A stretch of 19,429 bases of DNA from Bacteroidales bacterium. GTDB lineage: Bacteria; Bacteroidota; Bacteroidia; Bacteroidales; VadinHA17. Under the pieces are notes generated by a model. The model worked only from the letters and a program-made list of their open reading frames with translations, was not told where the DNA came from and searched no databases. Each line of letters begins with the position of its first letter. Positions within the stretch are counted from its first letter, which is position 1. Below are positions 7,111-15,057 of the stretch, piece after piece. Location: contig JAFGXK010000091.1 in assembly GCA_016936695.1 (NCBI GenBank), positions 1-19,429 of the forward strand, read 5' to 3'. A program made the translations under genes and the position numbers.

Positions 7111-8186
7111 ATATGGACATTTCCCCTGCTGGCATCTATTCTTAGCCGGCTTTTACCTGGGCCGGTTCCAATCTTCCCGGTTAGCAGGTATTCATTCCTG
7201 TTTTCGTTTACCGTTTCTTTTTCAGCCCTGGTTTTATTGTCAGGCAGGACCACAAATGCGTTGACCTGCCTTATTTCATACTCATAGGTGGCAGAGGGTT
7301 CGAAATTTGCCTTTATATCAGCATTGGATGATTTGATAACCATGTTGTCAAACCTGTCATTTATCCTTTCGATGTCCAGGCTTCCGAATTTCAGGTCAAG
7401 GTCAGCCGCAGTCGCCAGGTATTCCATGCTGTAGTTGGTGAACCAGGAGACTCCTGTTATTGTTGAAATTTCCCCGATAAAGAATTTGTCTTTTCGGGAT
7501 TCAATCTCAACAATTCCTGCCTTACCCAGATCAAATCTCGATGAAGTGCTGCTAAGGTCAAGTTCATCGCTGCGTTCAATCCTTATTTTTGAGAAAGATG
7601 TAATTATTTTTGCGAAATTAACCGAACCAATCACCGCATCGCCGAAATCCAGATTAAGTGCTGAAACACGGTTAAGAGAATTTGCCCTGAAGTCACCGTT
7701 TGAAAGATCAATGGATACTGTTCCCGTGTTGTCTTCAGTTGATATGTCTCCGAACTGGTTTTTTATTTCGATGTCGACATGATCAGGTACATTGATGAAA
7801 TAATTGATCTGGACCCGTGACTCGTAGTCGATTAACTTCCCTGTAAATTCCTTGAAGCTTTCAAGGAGAACGGTTGTTTCACGTTCGAAAACGGTCTCGG
7901 CCCTTACCAGTGATCCTGTTCCGGTTATACTGACATTAATGCCGGCGATCAACTTGTCGAGCCTGGTTCTGTCGGGTGCATAAGCCTCGATTTCAGCCGC
8001 GATATATGCTGAGTCCTTATCCCAGGTCGAGATGTTAATGTCACCATACCTGTTTATTATCTCCAGCTTTGTATCAGGCCCGACAGGGAGTGATTTTGAA
8101 AAGCTCTTGTTCGCGGATTCGTCCTGAGCACCAAGCGGAATTACGAAAATAAGGAGGATGGCAAAAATTGTGTATACGGATTTCAT
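7104..8186 (-). CDS. Exported DUF4097-like protein of unknown function
   Basis: A 360-residue protein with a clear signal peptide (residues 1-20, hydrophobic core IFAILLIFVIPLGA, cleavage probably before Q21). The mature part is made of short beta-strands with repeating patterns such as LEIINRYGDINIST, IEIKNQFGDIS and LDLKFGSLDI. The spacing of these G-D-I/S-turns suggests a beta-solenoid like DUF4097/adhesin-type proteins that often accompany anti-sigma or envelope-stress loci. No catalytic motif or lipobox is visible. It probably acts in the periplasm or at the cell surface. It is monocistronic and convergent with dsbD. A degenerate -7-like TATCTTTC lies upstream at 8205-8212 on the minus strand. 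Family membership is tentative and no role is claimed. Confidence 0.7.
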   Translation of the reverse strand: MKSVYTIFAILLIFVIPLGAQDESANKSFSKSLPVGPDTKLEIINRYGDINISTWDKDSAYIAAEIEAYAPDRTRLDKLIAGINVSITGTGSLVRAETVFERETTVLLESFKEFTGKLIDYESRVQINYFINVPDHVDIEIKNQFGDISTEDNTGTVSIDLSNGDFRANSLNRVSALNLDFGDAVIGSVNFAKIITSFSKIRIERSDELDLSSTSSRFDLGKAGIVEIESRKDKFFIGEISTITGVSWFTNYSMEYLATAADLDLKFGSLDIERINDRFDNMVIKSSNADIKANFEPSATYEYEIRQVNAFVVLPDNKTRAEKETVNENRNEYLLTGKIGTGPGKSRLRIDASRGNVHIK

Positions 8187-8439
8187 TGTGGTTTGCAGTA
8201 TTTAGAAAGATAAAAAACGAATAAGAGACGTTCTTAAAGGTCAGAATAAAGACGAACGAAAAACACAAATGTTACAGTCACAGGAGAAAGTTAGCTCATT
8301 TTTCAATAGAGGATTCCGGAAAATTTCAAATGGATCAGAATTTTATTGGTTTTTCTTAAAGAAAAAAGTAATTTTACACTTTGATCACCAGGTTATATTA
8401 ATTATAAATATAAAAGCGTAAAACAGAAAACACCAAGGA

Positions 8440-8547
8440 TACTTAAAGTAGGTTACTTTAGAAAGAAGCTTTTACTGTCCAAAAAGCAATTTTTCCATTC
8501 TTTTCATGGCTACCCTGTCCGCCCGAACGCGGACAGGGTTTTTCTTG
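8440..8547 (+). ncRNA. Candidate small RNA or attenuated leader upstream of the dipeptidase
   Basis: Three successive hairpins on the plus strand end in a textbook intrinsic terminator, yet no gene precedes it on this strand. TAAAGTA/TACTTTA pair at 8444-8460 with a 3-base loop, and AAAAA/TTTTT at 8481-8494. CTGTCC at 8475-8480 repeats the 5' arm of the terminator (8515-8520), so both copies could pair with GGACAG at 8531-8536; this is the layout of an antiterminator switch. The 5' end is not defined; a start near 8390 is possible. I do not recognise a known RNA family. Confidence 0.4.
8512..8547 (+). terminator. Strong intrinsic terminator without an upstream gene
   Basis: Perfect 11-pair GC-rich stem: ACCCTGTCCGC (8512-8522) and GCGGACAGGGT (8529-8539), loop CCGAAC, followed by TTTTCTT. 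The T tract is only on the plus-strand side, so it acts rightward. It lies 86 bases before the dipeptidase ATG. Confidence 0.85.
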
Positions 8548-8632
8548 TTAAATAGTGTTAAATGCAGGATATCAGAAAGTTTAATATATCATTTTGGGTT
8601 ATCTTGCGTTGAGAAAAGATAATTCCAGACAC

Positions 8633-9841
8633 ATGAACAGAGCCATCTGTTTTTCACTTATTATACTCTTGTTTCCGGCATGTACCGACAATGACGGCCG
8701 TCTGATCAGTCAGGCTGACAAGATTCATGGAAAAGCCCTTACAGTGGACACCCATTGTGATACACCAATTAATATCGCGAGGTTGGACTTTGATCTTGGG
8801 GTGCGACATACTGAGGGATGCGTTGATTTTCCCAGGATGAAGGAAGGCGGACTTGATGCTGAATTCTTTGCCGTATTCACAAGTCAGGGGCCAAGGAATG
8901 ATTCAGCTTTTAATGCCGTATACGATTATGCGCTCAGTGTTCTTGACAAGGTCAGGCTGAATGTAGAAAAATATCCTGAAATGGCCGGTATGGCCACTTC
9001 TCCCAGGGATGCTGTAAGGCTGAAGAGGGAGGGTAAGATTGCAGCATTTATTGGTATAGAAAACGGTTATCCCATAGGAAAGGATATAAGCAGGGTAAAG
9101 GCATTCTACGACAGAGGAGCAAGATACATAACACTCTCGCATACAAGGAACAACGATATCTGTGATTCATCAACCGATCCCTGGGGGCCTGAACATGATG
9201 GCCTTTCTGCATTCGGCCGGGAGGTTGTTATTGAAATGAACCGTCTCGGAATGATGGTAGATGTATCGCATATCTCCGATAATGCATTCTATGACGTGCT
9301 GGAAGTATCGACAGCCCCGGTAATTGCATCCCATTCATCCTGCCGGGCCTTGTGCGAATCACCTAGAAACCTTGATGATGACATGCTGCTTGCACTGAGG
9401 GATAACGGAGGCGTTATTCAGATATGCATTCTGAGTGATTATCTTAAGATACCCGATCCCAATCCGCAGCTTGAAACCAGGCTGAAGGATTTTGGAGAAA
9501 AATATGGTGAATTCGGCTTACTTGGTGAGGAAGAGAAGAAAATTGCCAGGGAAGAATACAGGGCAATAAAGGAAAGATATGAAAAGCTTGCCACTGTCAA
9601 GGATGTGGCAGATCACATTGATCATGTTGTCCAGGTTATTGGAATTGACCACGTCGGAATCGGCACCGATTTTGACGGAGGCGGAGGAGTGGAAGGATGC
9701 ATGAGTGTGGCCGATATGAAGAATATCACTATTGAACTGCTCCGGAGGGGATATTCCAGACAGGAAATTGCCAAAATATGGGGAGGCAATATTATGAGGG
9801 TAATGAAGGACGTTGAGTCAAAAAGAGTAGCTGCCCTTTGA
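8633..9841 (+). CDS. Membrane dipeptidase, peptidase family M19 (renal dipeptidase type), probable lipoprotein
   Basis: 402 residues from the ATG at 8633; an in-frame upstream ATG at 8594 would place 13 extra residues before the signal. Residues 1-17 look like a lipoprotein signal ending FPAC, with Cys17 as the possible lipid site, although the lipobox is weak (Phe and Pro before Ala). The binuclear zinc ligands of M19 enzymes are all present: H41 and D43 (DTHCDT), E143 (GIENG), H213 (VSHISD), H234 (ASHSS), and the substrate-binding D346 (GTDFDG). The enzyme hydrolyses dipeptides, often of broad or D-containing specificity, and here would work in the periplasm or at the membrane. It is monocistronic. 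Its transcript may be controlled by the leader/terminator just upstream. Confidence 0.92.
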   Translation: MNRAICFSLIILLFPACTDNDGRLISQADKIHGKALTVDTHCDTPINIARLDFDLGVRHTEGCVDFPRMKEGGLDAEFFAVFTSQGPRNDSAFNAVYDYALSVLDKVRLNVEKYPEMAGMATSPRDAVRLKREGKIAAFIGIENGYPIGKDISRVKAFYDRGARYITLSHTRNNDICDSSTDPWGPEHDGLSAFGREVVIEMNRLGMMVDVSHISDNAFYDVLEVSTAPVIASHSSCRALCESPRNLDDDMLLALRDNGGVIQICILSDYLKIPDPNPQLETRLKDFGEKYGEFGLLGEEEKKIAREEYRAIKERYEKLATVKDVADHIDHVVQVIGIDHVGIGTDFDGGGGVEGCMSVADMKNITIELLRRGYSRQEIAKIWGGNIMRVMKDVESKRVAAL

Positions 9842-9884
9842 TTCCTCTTCTATTCCGGGCAAATCAGGCTGTTTCCGGAGCTCA

Positions 9885-10967
9885 TCAGATATTTTTCACT
9901 CTCGAGAATCTCAGCATTTTTAGTAACCATCCCGGAAGGGGTTTATAACCCATTCTGTTTTTCAGGTTTATATACCATCCAAGCCGTTTTGATATCCTCA
10001 TTTTATGCGATTCCACAAATTCCAGAAGTATTCCGTCGGGATCCTCGATATAGGCAAAATGGCCCGCGGCATCACCCATCTCAAAGCTGTTTCCGTTCCT
10101 TGAATCCATACTGTCGACAACAAAAGGATACCCCAGGTTTACGCAATGTTCCCTCAGTTTATCCATTTCAAAAATGTCGAAACATAAATGTATGAATCCC
10201 GGATCGCCCCAGAACCGGTCCTGGTAAATCCTTTTGCCGGGATTTCCCGGGGCGCTGATCAGTTCTATTACGCTCTGCCCGAAGATACGGCTGAAATAAC
10301 CCGAAAATGGTTTGGTTCTCTTAAGAAGGACTCTGCGTAATTCCTGTTTTCCGCCAGGAAGGGATCCAAGGTCAGGGAAATACCCGGTTTTATCATAGGC
10401 AACTTGATCATAGCCGAGGATATCTGAATATATGGGAAGCGATTTATCAATGTCCGTCACTCCCAGAATTGCCCCATAGGAACCGCCGCTGACTTTGTTC
10501 TCGTTCATGAACCAGTTATTCCCTTCCACGATCTGAAAAAGGTTGCCAAAAGGATCTTTAACGAAGAAGGAAGGATTACCTGACGGATCATCGGCCGGCT
10601 CTCCGCTGAGAATGCAATCGTTGTTTTTATAAAAAGAATGTGCCTCACGGATATCCTTCACCTTGATTTTGCAAACAAGGATTCCGAGGTCGCCAAATCT
10701 GATTTCTTCTTCTATCTGTACAGGCTTTCTTTCCTGGTACTGCCACACCTCGAACCCGCCTCCGCTCTGGAGGTTCAGGGCAAGGATCGCATGCCGGCTC
10801 TGAGGAACATTGCCGGTATAGGGAAGCATCAGATTGGCTTCTGTTTTATCGTCAAAAATACGGCAATCCATTCCAAACATATGGCTGTACCATCTCCAGG
10901 CCTCTTTCAGATTCTTAACCCCGATCCCTATCTGCTGTATGCCGCCCAATTTGTAACCTTCTTTCAT
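9885..10967 (-). CDS. VOC (glyoxalase/bleomycin resistance/dioxygenase) superfamily protein with four beta-alpha-beta repeats
   Basis: A 360-residue protein containing four consecutive vicinal-oxygen-chelate half-modules. They begin near residues 9 (IQQIGIGVKNL), 95 (GILVCKIKVKDI), 163 (SYGAILGVTDID) and 257 (GFIHLCFDI). They close with GGFEVWQY (E73), PFGNLFQIVEG (E148), SVIELISA (E235) and DPDGILLEFVE (E316). H260 and E316, with E235, are candidate metal ligands; Q12 replaces the usual first His. The basic tail (322-360) is outside the fold. The substrate is unknown. Options are a glyoxalase-like isomerase or an extradiol-type dioxygenase. It lies 23 bases after the SDR gene, so it is probably the third gene of that operon. 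Confidence 0.85.
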   Translation of the reverse strand: MKEGYKLGGIQQIGIGVKNLKEAWRWYSHMFGMDCRIFDDKTEANLMLPYTGNVPQSRHAILALNLQSGGGFEVWQYQERKPVQIEEEIRFGDLGILVCKIKVKDIREAHSFYKNNDCILSGEPADDPSGNPSFFVKDPFGNLFQIVEGNNWFMNENKVSGGSYGAILGVTDIDKSLPIYSDILGYDQVAYDKTGYFPDLGSLPGGKQELRRVLLKRTKPFSGYFSRIFGQSVIELISAPGNPGKRIYQDRFWGDPGFIHLCFDIFEMDKLREHCVNLGYPFVVDSMDSRNGNSFEMGDAAGHFAYIEDPDGILLEFVESHKMRISKRLGWYINLKNRMGYKPLPGWLLKMLRFSRVKNI

Positions 10968-10990
10968 CTCCTTCAGTTCTTTCTGTCCTG

Positions 10991-11791
10991 TTAGTTTTTT
11001 ACCTTATCTGCGATCCTGAAAAAGAGCCAGGGGCATATCCGCCTGATATAAAGCATGATAAGCTCGCCTCTGCCTACGAGGATCTCTCTTTTATTTCTTA
11101 TTATACCCCTGATTATTGTCCTTGCTGCCTGTTCAGGTAGTATTCCGTTAGCCTGTCCGGCATCCATTTTTCCGTATTCCTCTCCTTCTTTATTAAGAGC
11201 GTGCAATGAGATGCCTGTTCTCACCCTGCCTGGTATTATGACGGATGTTCTTATCCTGTTTGCCTTGTTTTCAAGAAACAGAGTCTCAAAAAAACCATGA
11301 AGAGCCTGTTTTGAGGCTGAGTAAGCTGATCTGAGAGGGAAGCCGAATCGGCCGGTTATGCTGCTTGTGGCCAGGATGTGACCCGATTTCCTGTTTATCA
11401 TGTATGGCAATACAGCTTTGGTCAGGGCTATAGTGCCGAAATAGTTGATTTCAAATATTTTTCTGTCGAGCCAGACAGGTGTTTCCTCTATTCTCGATCG
11501 CTGGCTTATTCCGCCTATGTTAAGAAGGTAATCGATCTGTCCGAATGTGGCGATTTGATATTCAACGATTTTACCTATTTCTGAAGTGTCGGAAAGGTCA
11601 AAGGGAACACACCTGACAGCATCCGGTCGGGCGCAATTAAGCTTCACGCGTTCCAATCCTTCGGAATCATTTGATGAAGCAATCAGCCTTGCGCCAAGAC
11701 CTGCAAATTCATATACCAGCGCTTCGCCTATGCCTGAAGATGCCCCTGTGATCCACACCACTTTATCCTTAAAAAACAGCTTCTTATTCAT
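10991..11791 (-). CDS. Short-chain dehydrogenase/reductase, DHRS7-like
   Basis: A 266-residue classical SDR. The NADP(H)-binding TGASSGIG is at 15-22, and a variant of the usual NNAG is NIGG at 91-94. The catalytic tetrad is N116, S143 or S144, Y157 and K161 (YSASK 157-161). PGRVRTGI at 187-194 matches the PG motif. The C-terminal end (about 248-262, YIRRICPWLFFRIADK) is hydrophobic and resembles the membrane-associated tail of DHRS7/DHRS7B enzymes. The substrate cannot be read from sequence. The start overlaps the preceding acyltransferase by 8 bases, so the two are translationally coupled. One possible role is reduction of an acyl-dihydroxyacetone phosphate, but this is inference from context. 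Confidence 0.92.
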   Translation of the reverse strand: MNKKLFFKDKVVWITGASSGIGEALVYEFAGLGARLIASSNDSEGLERVKLNCARPDAVRCVPFDLSDTSEIGKIVEYQIATFGQIDYLLNIGGISQRSRIEETPVWLDRKIFEINYFGTIALTKAVLPYMINRKSGHILATSSITGRFGFPLRSAYSASKQALHGFFETLFLENKANRIRTSVIIPGRVRTGISLHALNKEGEEYGKMDAGQANGILPEQAARTIIRGIIRNKREILVGRGELIMLYIRRICPWLFFRIADKVKN

Positions 11792-13121
11792 CTTTCATTT
11801 CTGACACGAGGGAGATGAGTTCATCATGGTTTTTCCTGAGCGTCAAATAGTTCTTGTTTTTGTTCCTTAAATAATTCCTGATTCTGAATCCTCCGATGAT
11901 TCTTCTGAGAACCAGGCTGTAATTCCATGCGAAAAGGCCTGAAAGAGGAATTGCAATAAATATCATTACAGCCAGCCACCAGGGCGAAAATATGAGAAGG
12001 CATAAAATAAGGTACACGGGAAGAAAAATGAAAGCAAGGACAAATGATATCCCAAACCGCATGGTGCTGTGAAATTGCGGATCTTTGGTTTTCTTAATCT
12101 GCAGTTCCGGAGGGGCAAAGAATGTCAGTGTAAAGATATTGCCAAACAGCCAGAGCGGAAAGGTTGCAAGCAGTCCTGCTATCCCGGCCAGAAGCCAGCC
12201 CAGGGGATGTTTTTTCTTTTCAAGAAGCTTGTAGGTGACCTTTAGTTCTTTGGTCTGTTCTTTTACACTAAGGCTGAGTGAGCATATCCGCCCGAATTCC
12301 TCAGGGTTGGTATTTTTAAGGGAGTTGAGTTTGCTTATAAGATTCCGGTCGCGATAAAGTTTCGGGAATTTTATGTCGTCACTGTATTTCCCGTTGATAA
12401 TGCTTCTCAGTTCGTCGATAGCCTCATAATCATCAATTGATTCTATATGCACCATCAGTTTTTTGATCTCGTCCGAAAGCCTTTCCCTGAGTCTGTTAAG
12501 TGCTCTTTCGGGAGCTTCTCTGTAAAGCTGATGGTATTCGGATACCTCAATGGGCTTCCCATAGACCACAGTAAGTACCTGCCTTGCTCTGCGGTAATTT
12601 GTGTACTCAAGGCCGACAGGGATAATTTTGATATTCAGACTAAAATTTTCAGCTTCCTCAGCCTGAAAGGCAACACGGCATATTCCCTTTTTAAGCTGAC
12701 GAAGCCTCCTGAAACCTGCATGATCGCCTTCGGGAAGTATTACAAGCCCGTTTTTGTTCCTGATGACATCAATTGTCTTATGGAATATTTCATCATTTGA
12801 TTTGAGTGAGCTGAAGCCGTCACGAATCCTGTAAACAGGAAGCATTTTGATGAAATACAGAAAAGAGGCAATTGTCTTTTTCCTGAAAATATCAGAACGT
12901 GCAAGGAAAATTGGCTGGCCTGAATAGGTAAAAACCACAGCCAGAGCATCCATCAGAGCATTCTGATGGTTGGGAGCGAAAATCAGATGATGGTCCGGAT
13001 CAATATTTTCACTACCGATTGTGATAACTTTCCTGTAATATATATTATCATGCCAGAAGCCGACTGTTTTTTTGAACAGAGCATAACGTGTCGAGTATTT
13101 TTCAATATTCTCTTTTCCCAT
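11784..13121 (-). CDS. PlsC-type lysophospholipid acyltransferase with C-terminal membrane helices
   Basis: 445 residues from the ATG at 13119-13121. A TTG six codons upstream (13137-13139) is also in frame but less likely. The acyltransferase domain covers about 25-200, with motif I NHQNALMD (H52, D58), the glycerophosphate-binding block near 74-80, and motif III ILPEGDH at 128-134 (standard form FPEGT). A helical linker follows. Three hydrophobic segments then lie near 308-334, 356-378 and 380-404, ending in a basic tail. It transfers acyl groups from acyl-ACP or acyl-CoA to a lyso-lipid at the inner membrane. Such C-terminally extended forms occur in Bacteroidota. First gene of a three-gene leftward operon with the SDR and VOC genes. 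No clear TAnnTTTG promoter is visible upstream. Confidence 0.88.
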   Translation of the reverse strand: MGKENIEKYSTRYALFKKTVGFWHDNIYYRKVITIGSENIDPDHHLIFAPNHQNALMDALAVVFTYSGQPIFLARSDIFRKKTIASFLYFIKMLPVYRIRDGFSSLKSNDEIFHKTIDVIRNKNGLVILPEGDHAGFRRLRQLKKGICRVAFQAEEAENFSLNIKIIPVGLEYTNYRRARQVLTVVYGKPIEVSEYHQLYREAPERALNRLRERLSDEIKKLMVHIESIDDYEAIDELRSIINGKYSDDIKFPKLYRDRNLISKLNSLKNTNPEEFGRICSLSLSVKEQTKELKVTYKLLEKKKHPLGWLLAGIAGLLATFPLWLFGNIFTLTFFAPPELQIKKTKDPQFHSTMRFGISFVLAFIFLPVYLILCLLIFSPWWLAVMIFIAIPLSGLFAWNYSLVLRRIIGGFRIRNYLRNKNKNYLTLRKNHDELISLVSEMKDE

Positions 13122-13269
13122 ACAATCAGGTAATTGCAAAATCGCGGGTGGATAAAGCTTTGTTTTCCGTGAAAATCAGCGCAATTTAGAAAAAATGAAT
13201 ATGATAAGGCTCAAACGGTGAGTAATTTAATGATGTAAAGCAGCAATAATACGTCTTTATACTACCATC

Positions 13270-13674
13270 TCAGGGGGAATCGTGATCATCAATAAATCTG
13301 TTGAGATTTCTCCTTTCCTTTTTTGTGGGTCTTCCGAGTCCTTTTTGTCTGAACCCCGGGAAGGCGGAATGACTGATTTCAAGTTTTATCTTCTCCTGCT
13401 CAGGCGTAAGGTCCTCTATAAAATTGCTGGCCAGTTTTGCTGAAACCCTGTTCTCAATTGGTTTGATGACACGGTAGGTATATGTAACAGGAGGTTTTCT
13501 TACGGTTATTATTTCATTGCCTTCAACGATCCTGGAAGGCTTTACCTGAATATTGTTAATTATTACCCTTCCCTTTCTGCATTCATCCGAAGCCTGGCTT
13601 CTCGTTTTATAGAGCCTGACCGACCAGAGGAATTTGTCAATGCGGACACTTGATATTTCAGGCTCAGGGCTCAT
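13270..13674 (-). CDS. RNA-binding S4 domain protein (Hsp15/HslR-like)
   Basis: A 134-residue small basic protein. An S4 domain lies near residues 7-67: VRIDKFLWSVRLYKTRSQAS, then KGRVIINN and the VKPSRIVEGNEI turn. A Lys/Arg-rich C-terminal extension follows (KGLGRPTKKERRNLNRF). This is the layout of Hsp15, which binds free 50S subunits carrying stalled nascent chain-tRNA and helps recycle them. The gene overlaps pth by 11 bases, so the two are coupled, and peptidyl-tRNA hydrolase acts on the same kind of substrate. The symbol hslR is plausible but assigned only by similarity. Confidence 0.9.
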   Translation of the reverse strand: MSPEPEISSVRIDKFLWSVRLYKTRSQASDECRKGRVIINNIQVKPSRIVEGNEIITVRKPPVTYTYRVIKPIENRVSAKLASNFIEDLTPEQEKIKLEISHSAFPGFRQKGLGRPTKKERRNLNRFIDDHDSP

Positions 13675-14293
13675 TTGGTTCCTGATCTTTTTTCCCTTCT
13701 TCTTTCGTTTCTTTTTGGGCAGGCAGTTTTGATGTCCGGTTAAAGGCCGTCATTGTGAGGTCGGTTCCTACAGTTCCGAACGACCTGATCATGTCTGTCA
13801 CAATACTGATTCTTCCGCTCAGAAATTCTTCTTCTTCCTTGTTCCACCGGCCAAGAACGTAGTTAACCTGGCTGCCTTTTCTGAAACCGTTGCCGATTCC
13901 TATCCTTATGCGTGTATATTCAGTTGTTCCAAGAACCGAGTTGATATGAGCAAGTCCGTTGTGGCCGCCATCGCTTCCCTTGGCTCTCATCCTGATGCTT
14001 CCCAGCGGGAGGGCGAGGTCATCAACTATTACGAGCAGGTTTTCAACAGGAATATTCTCTTTATTAAGCCAGTATCTCACTGCATTTCCGCTGAGGTTCA
14101 TGTAGGTGGAAGGCTTTAGCAGAATGTAAGTCCTTCCCCTGTACCTGGTTTCGGCTGTCGATCCATATCTCCTGTCGGTGAAGGTGACCCCCGATTCAGC
14201 AGCAAAGGCATCAAGTATGGTAAAGCCTATATTATGACGGGTATCACTGTACTCATCACCAATATTACCCAGGCCAACTATCAGATATTTCAT
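13664..14293 (-). CDS. pth: Peptidyl-tRNA hydrolase
   Basis: A 209-residue protein. The N-terminus MKYLIVGLGNIGDEYSDTRH carries N10 and the catalytic H20. Further family residues are N66 in YMNLSGNAV, D92 in VDDLALP, and the GSDGGHNGL block with H111 and N112. Pth cleaves peptidyl-tRNAs that drop off the ribosome, recycling tRNA in the cytoplasm. The core matches the usual ~190 residues; the charged tail (EGKKDQEPNEP-type) is an addition. The ATG lies 29 bases after rplY and the end overlaps the S4 gene. Confidence 0.96.
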   Translation of the reverse strand: MKYLIVGLGNIGDEYSDTRHNIGFTILDAFAAESGVTFTDRRYGSTAETRYRGRTYILLKPSTYMNLSGNAVRYWLNKENIPVENLLVIVDDLALPLGSIRMRAKGSDGGHNGLAHINSVLGTTEYTRIRIGIGNGFRKGSQVNYVLGRWNKEEEEFLSGRISIVTDMIRSFGTVGTDLTMTAFNRTSKLPAQKETKEEGKKDQEPNEP

Positions 14294-14322
14294 GTTGCCT
14301 GCCTGTTATGAGAAGTTTCTTC

Positions 14323-14979
14323 CTACTTCGATTTTCCTTCCTTTGAATCAGCAGATGATACTGCTGCGGCTCCTTCGGCAGCTGCGCCTTCAGTTTTTTC
14401 GGCAGCCGTTTCACCCTCAGTACCTTCCTTCGCTACAACCCGTGATGTGGCTACTGAAAGAATAGTAGTGATTTTGGGATCGATAAGTTCAATATTGTCG
14501 TATCTGAGATCCCCAACCTTAACGGAATGGTTGATCCTGACATCGGTGATATCTATAGGAAGCGATTCCGGGATATCTTTGGCCAGACCCCTTACCTTAA
14601 GATGTCTTTTCTTGATCCTGAGTTTACCTCCGGCCTTTACCCCGACTGAGTCGCCTTTAATATCAATGGGCAGGCTTATTAATATTGGCTTTTCATCGAA
14701 TATTTGAACAAAATCAACGTGCGTAATCTTGTCTGTAACCGGGTGGAACTGTATATCCTTCATCACGACCTTGTATTGCTTGCCATCAAGATCGAGATTG
14801 ACTATATGAGCATCGGGTGTGTAAACGAGGTTTTTGAAGCTGTTTTCGTGAGTATGAAAATGTATGTTTTGCTCACTGCCGTAGATAACGCAAGGTACAT
14901 TTCCTTCTTTCCTTGTTTTTTTTGAGCTTTTCTTTCCAAGTTCGGTCCTGATGGAACCTTTGATTTCAATTGTCTTCAT
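14323..14979 (-). CDS. rplY: 50S ribosomal protein L25/general stress protein Ctc
   Basis: A 218-residue two-domain form of bL25. The 5S rRNA-binding domain covers about residues 1-92 (MKTIEIKGSIRTELGKKSSK start). The TL5/Ctc C-terminal beta domain spans about 95-185 and includes GVKAGGKL and IPESLPIDI. The end is Ala/Glu/Gly-rich and low complexity. It binds 5S rRNA in the large subunit. It starts a leftward unit with pth and the S4 protein, driven by its own strong promoter in the end of prs; a short GC hairpin (15007-15021, minus strand, one G-U pair) lies in the ~70-base leader. Confidence 0.96.
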   Translation of the reverse strand: MKTIEIKGSIRTELGKKSSKKTRKEGNVPCVIYGSEQNIHFHTHENSFKNLVYTPDAHIVNLDLDGKQYKVVMKDIQFHPVTDKITHVDFVQIFDEKPILISLPIDIKGDSVGVKAGGKLRIKKRHLKVRGLAKDIPESLPIDITDVRINHSVKVGDLRYDNIELIDPKITTILSVATSRVVAKEGTEGETAAEKTEGAAAEGAAAVSSADSKEGKSK

Positions 14980-15057
14980 TATAAATAAATTGTGTGCTAC
15001 TCAGATCTGCCGCCGCGACAGCTCCCCATTACACGTTAGACTTAAAAAATTGGCCTG

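Larger units (their letters stand above)
8187..8632. other. 446-base divergent intergenic region with structured elements
   Basis: AT-rich region between the leftward exported protein and the rightward dipeptidase. From left to right it holds an odd 17-base palindrome (TTTTTCTT-A-AAGAAAAA, 8350-8366), a -7-like TACACTTTG (8375-8383, one base too long in the spacer), a perfect 7-pair hairpin (8444-8460), a small A/T hairpin with a GCAA loop (8481-8494), and a strong rightward terminator (8512-8547). No protein-coding sequence is convincing. Confidence 0.6.

Noticed and set aside
13175..13187. 13-base match ATCAGCGCAATTT also at 18485-18497, both upstream of leftward genes
   Set aside because: A shared 13-mer is expected a few times by chance in a window this size, and the second copy covers the manA start codon. 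No wider similarity.
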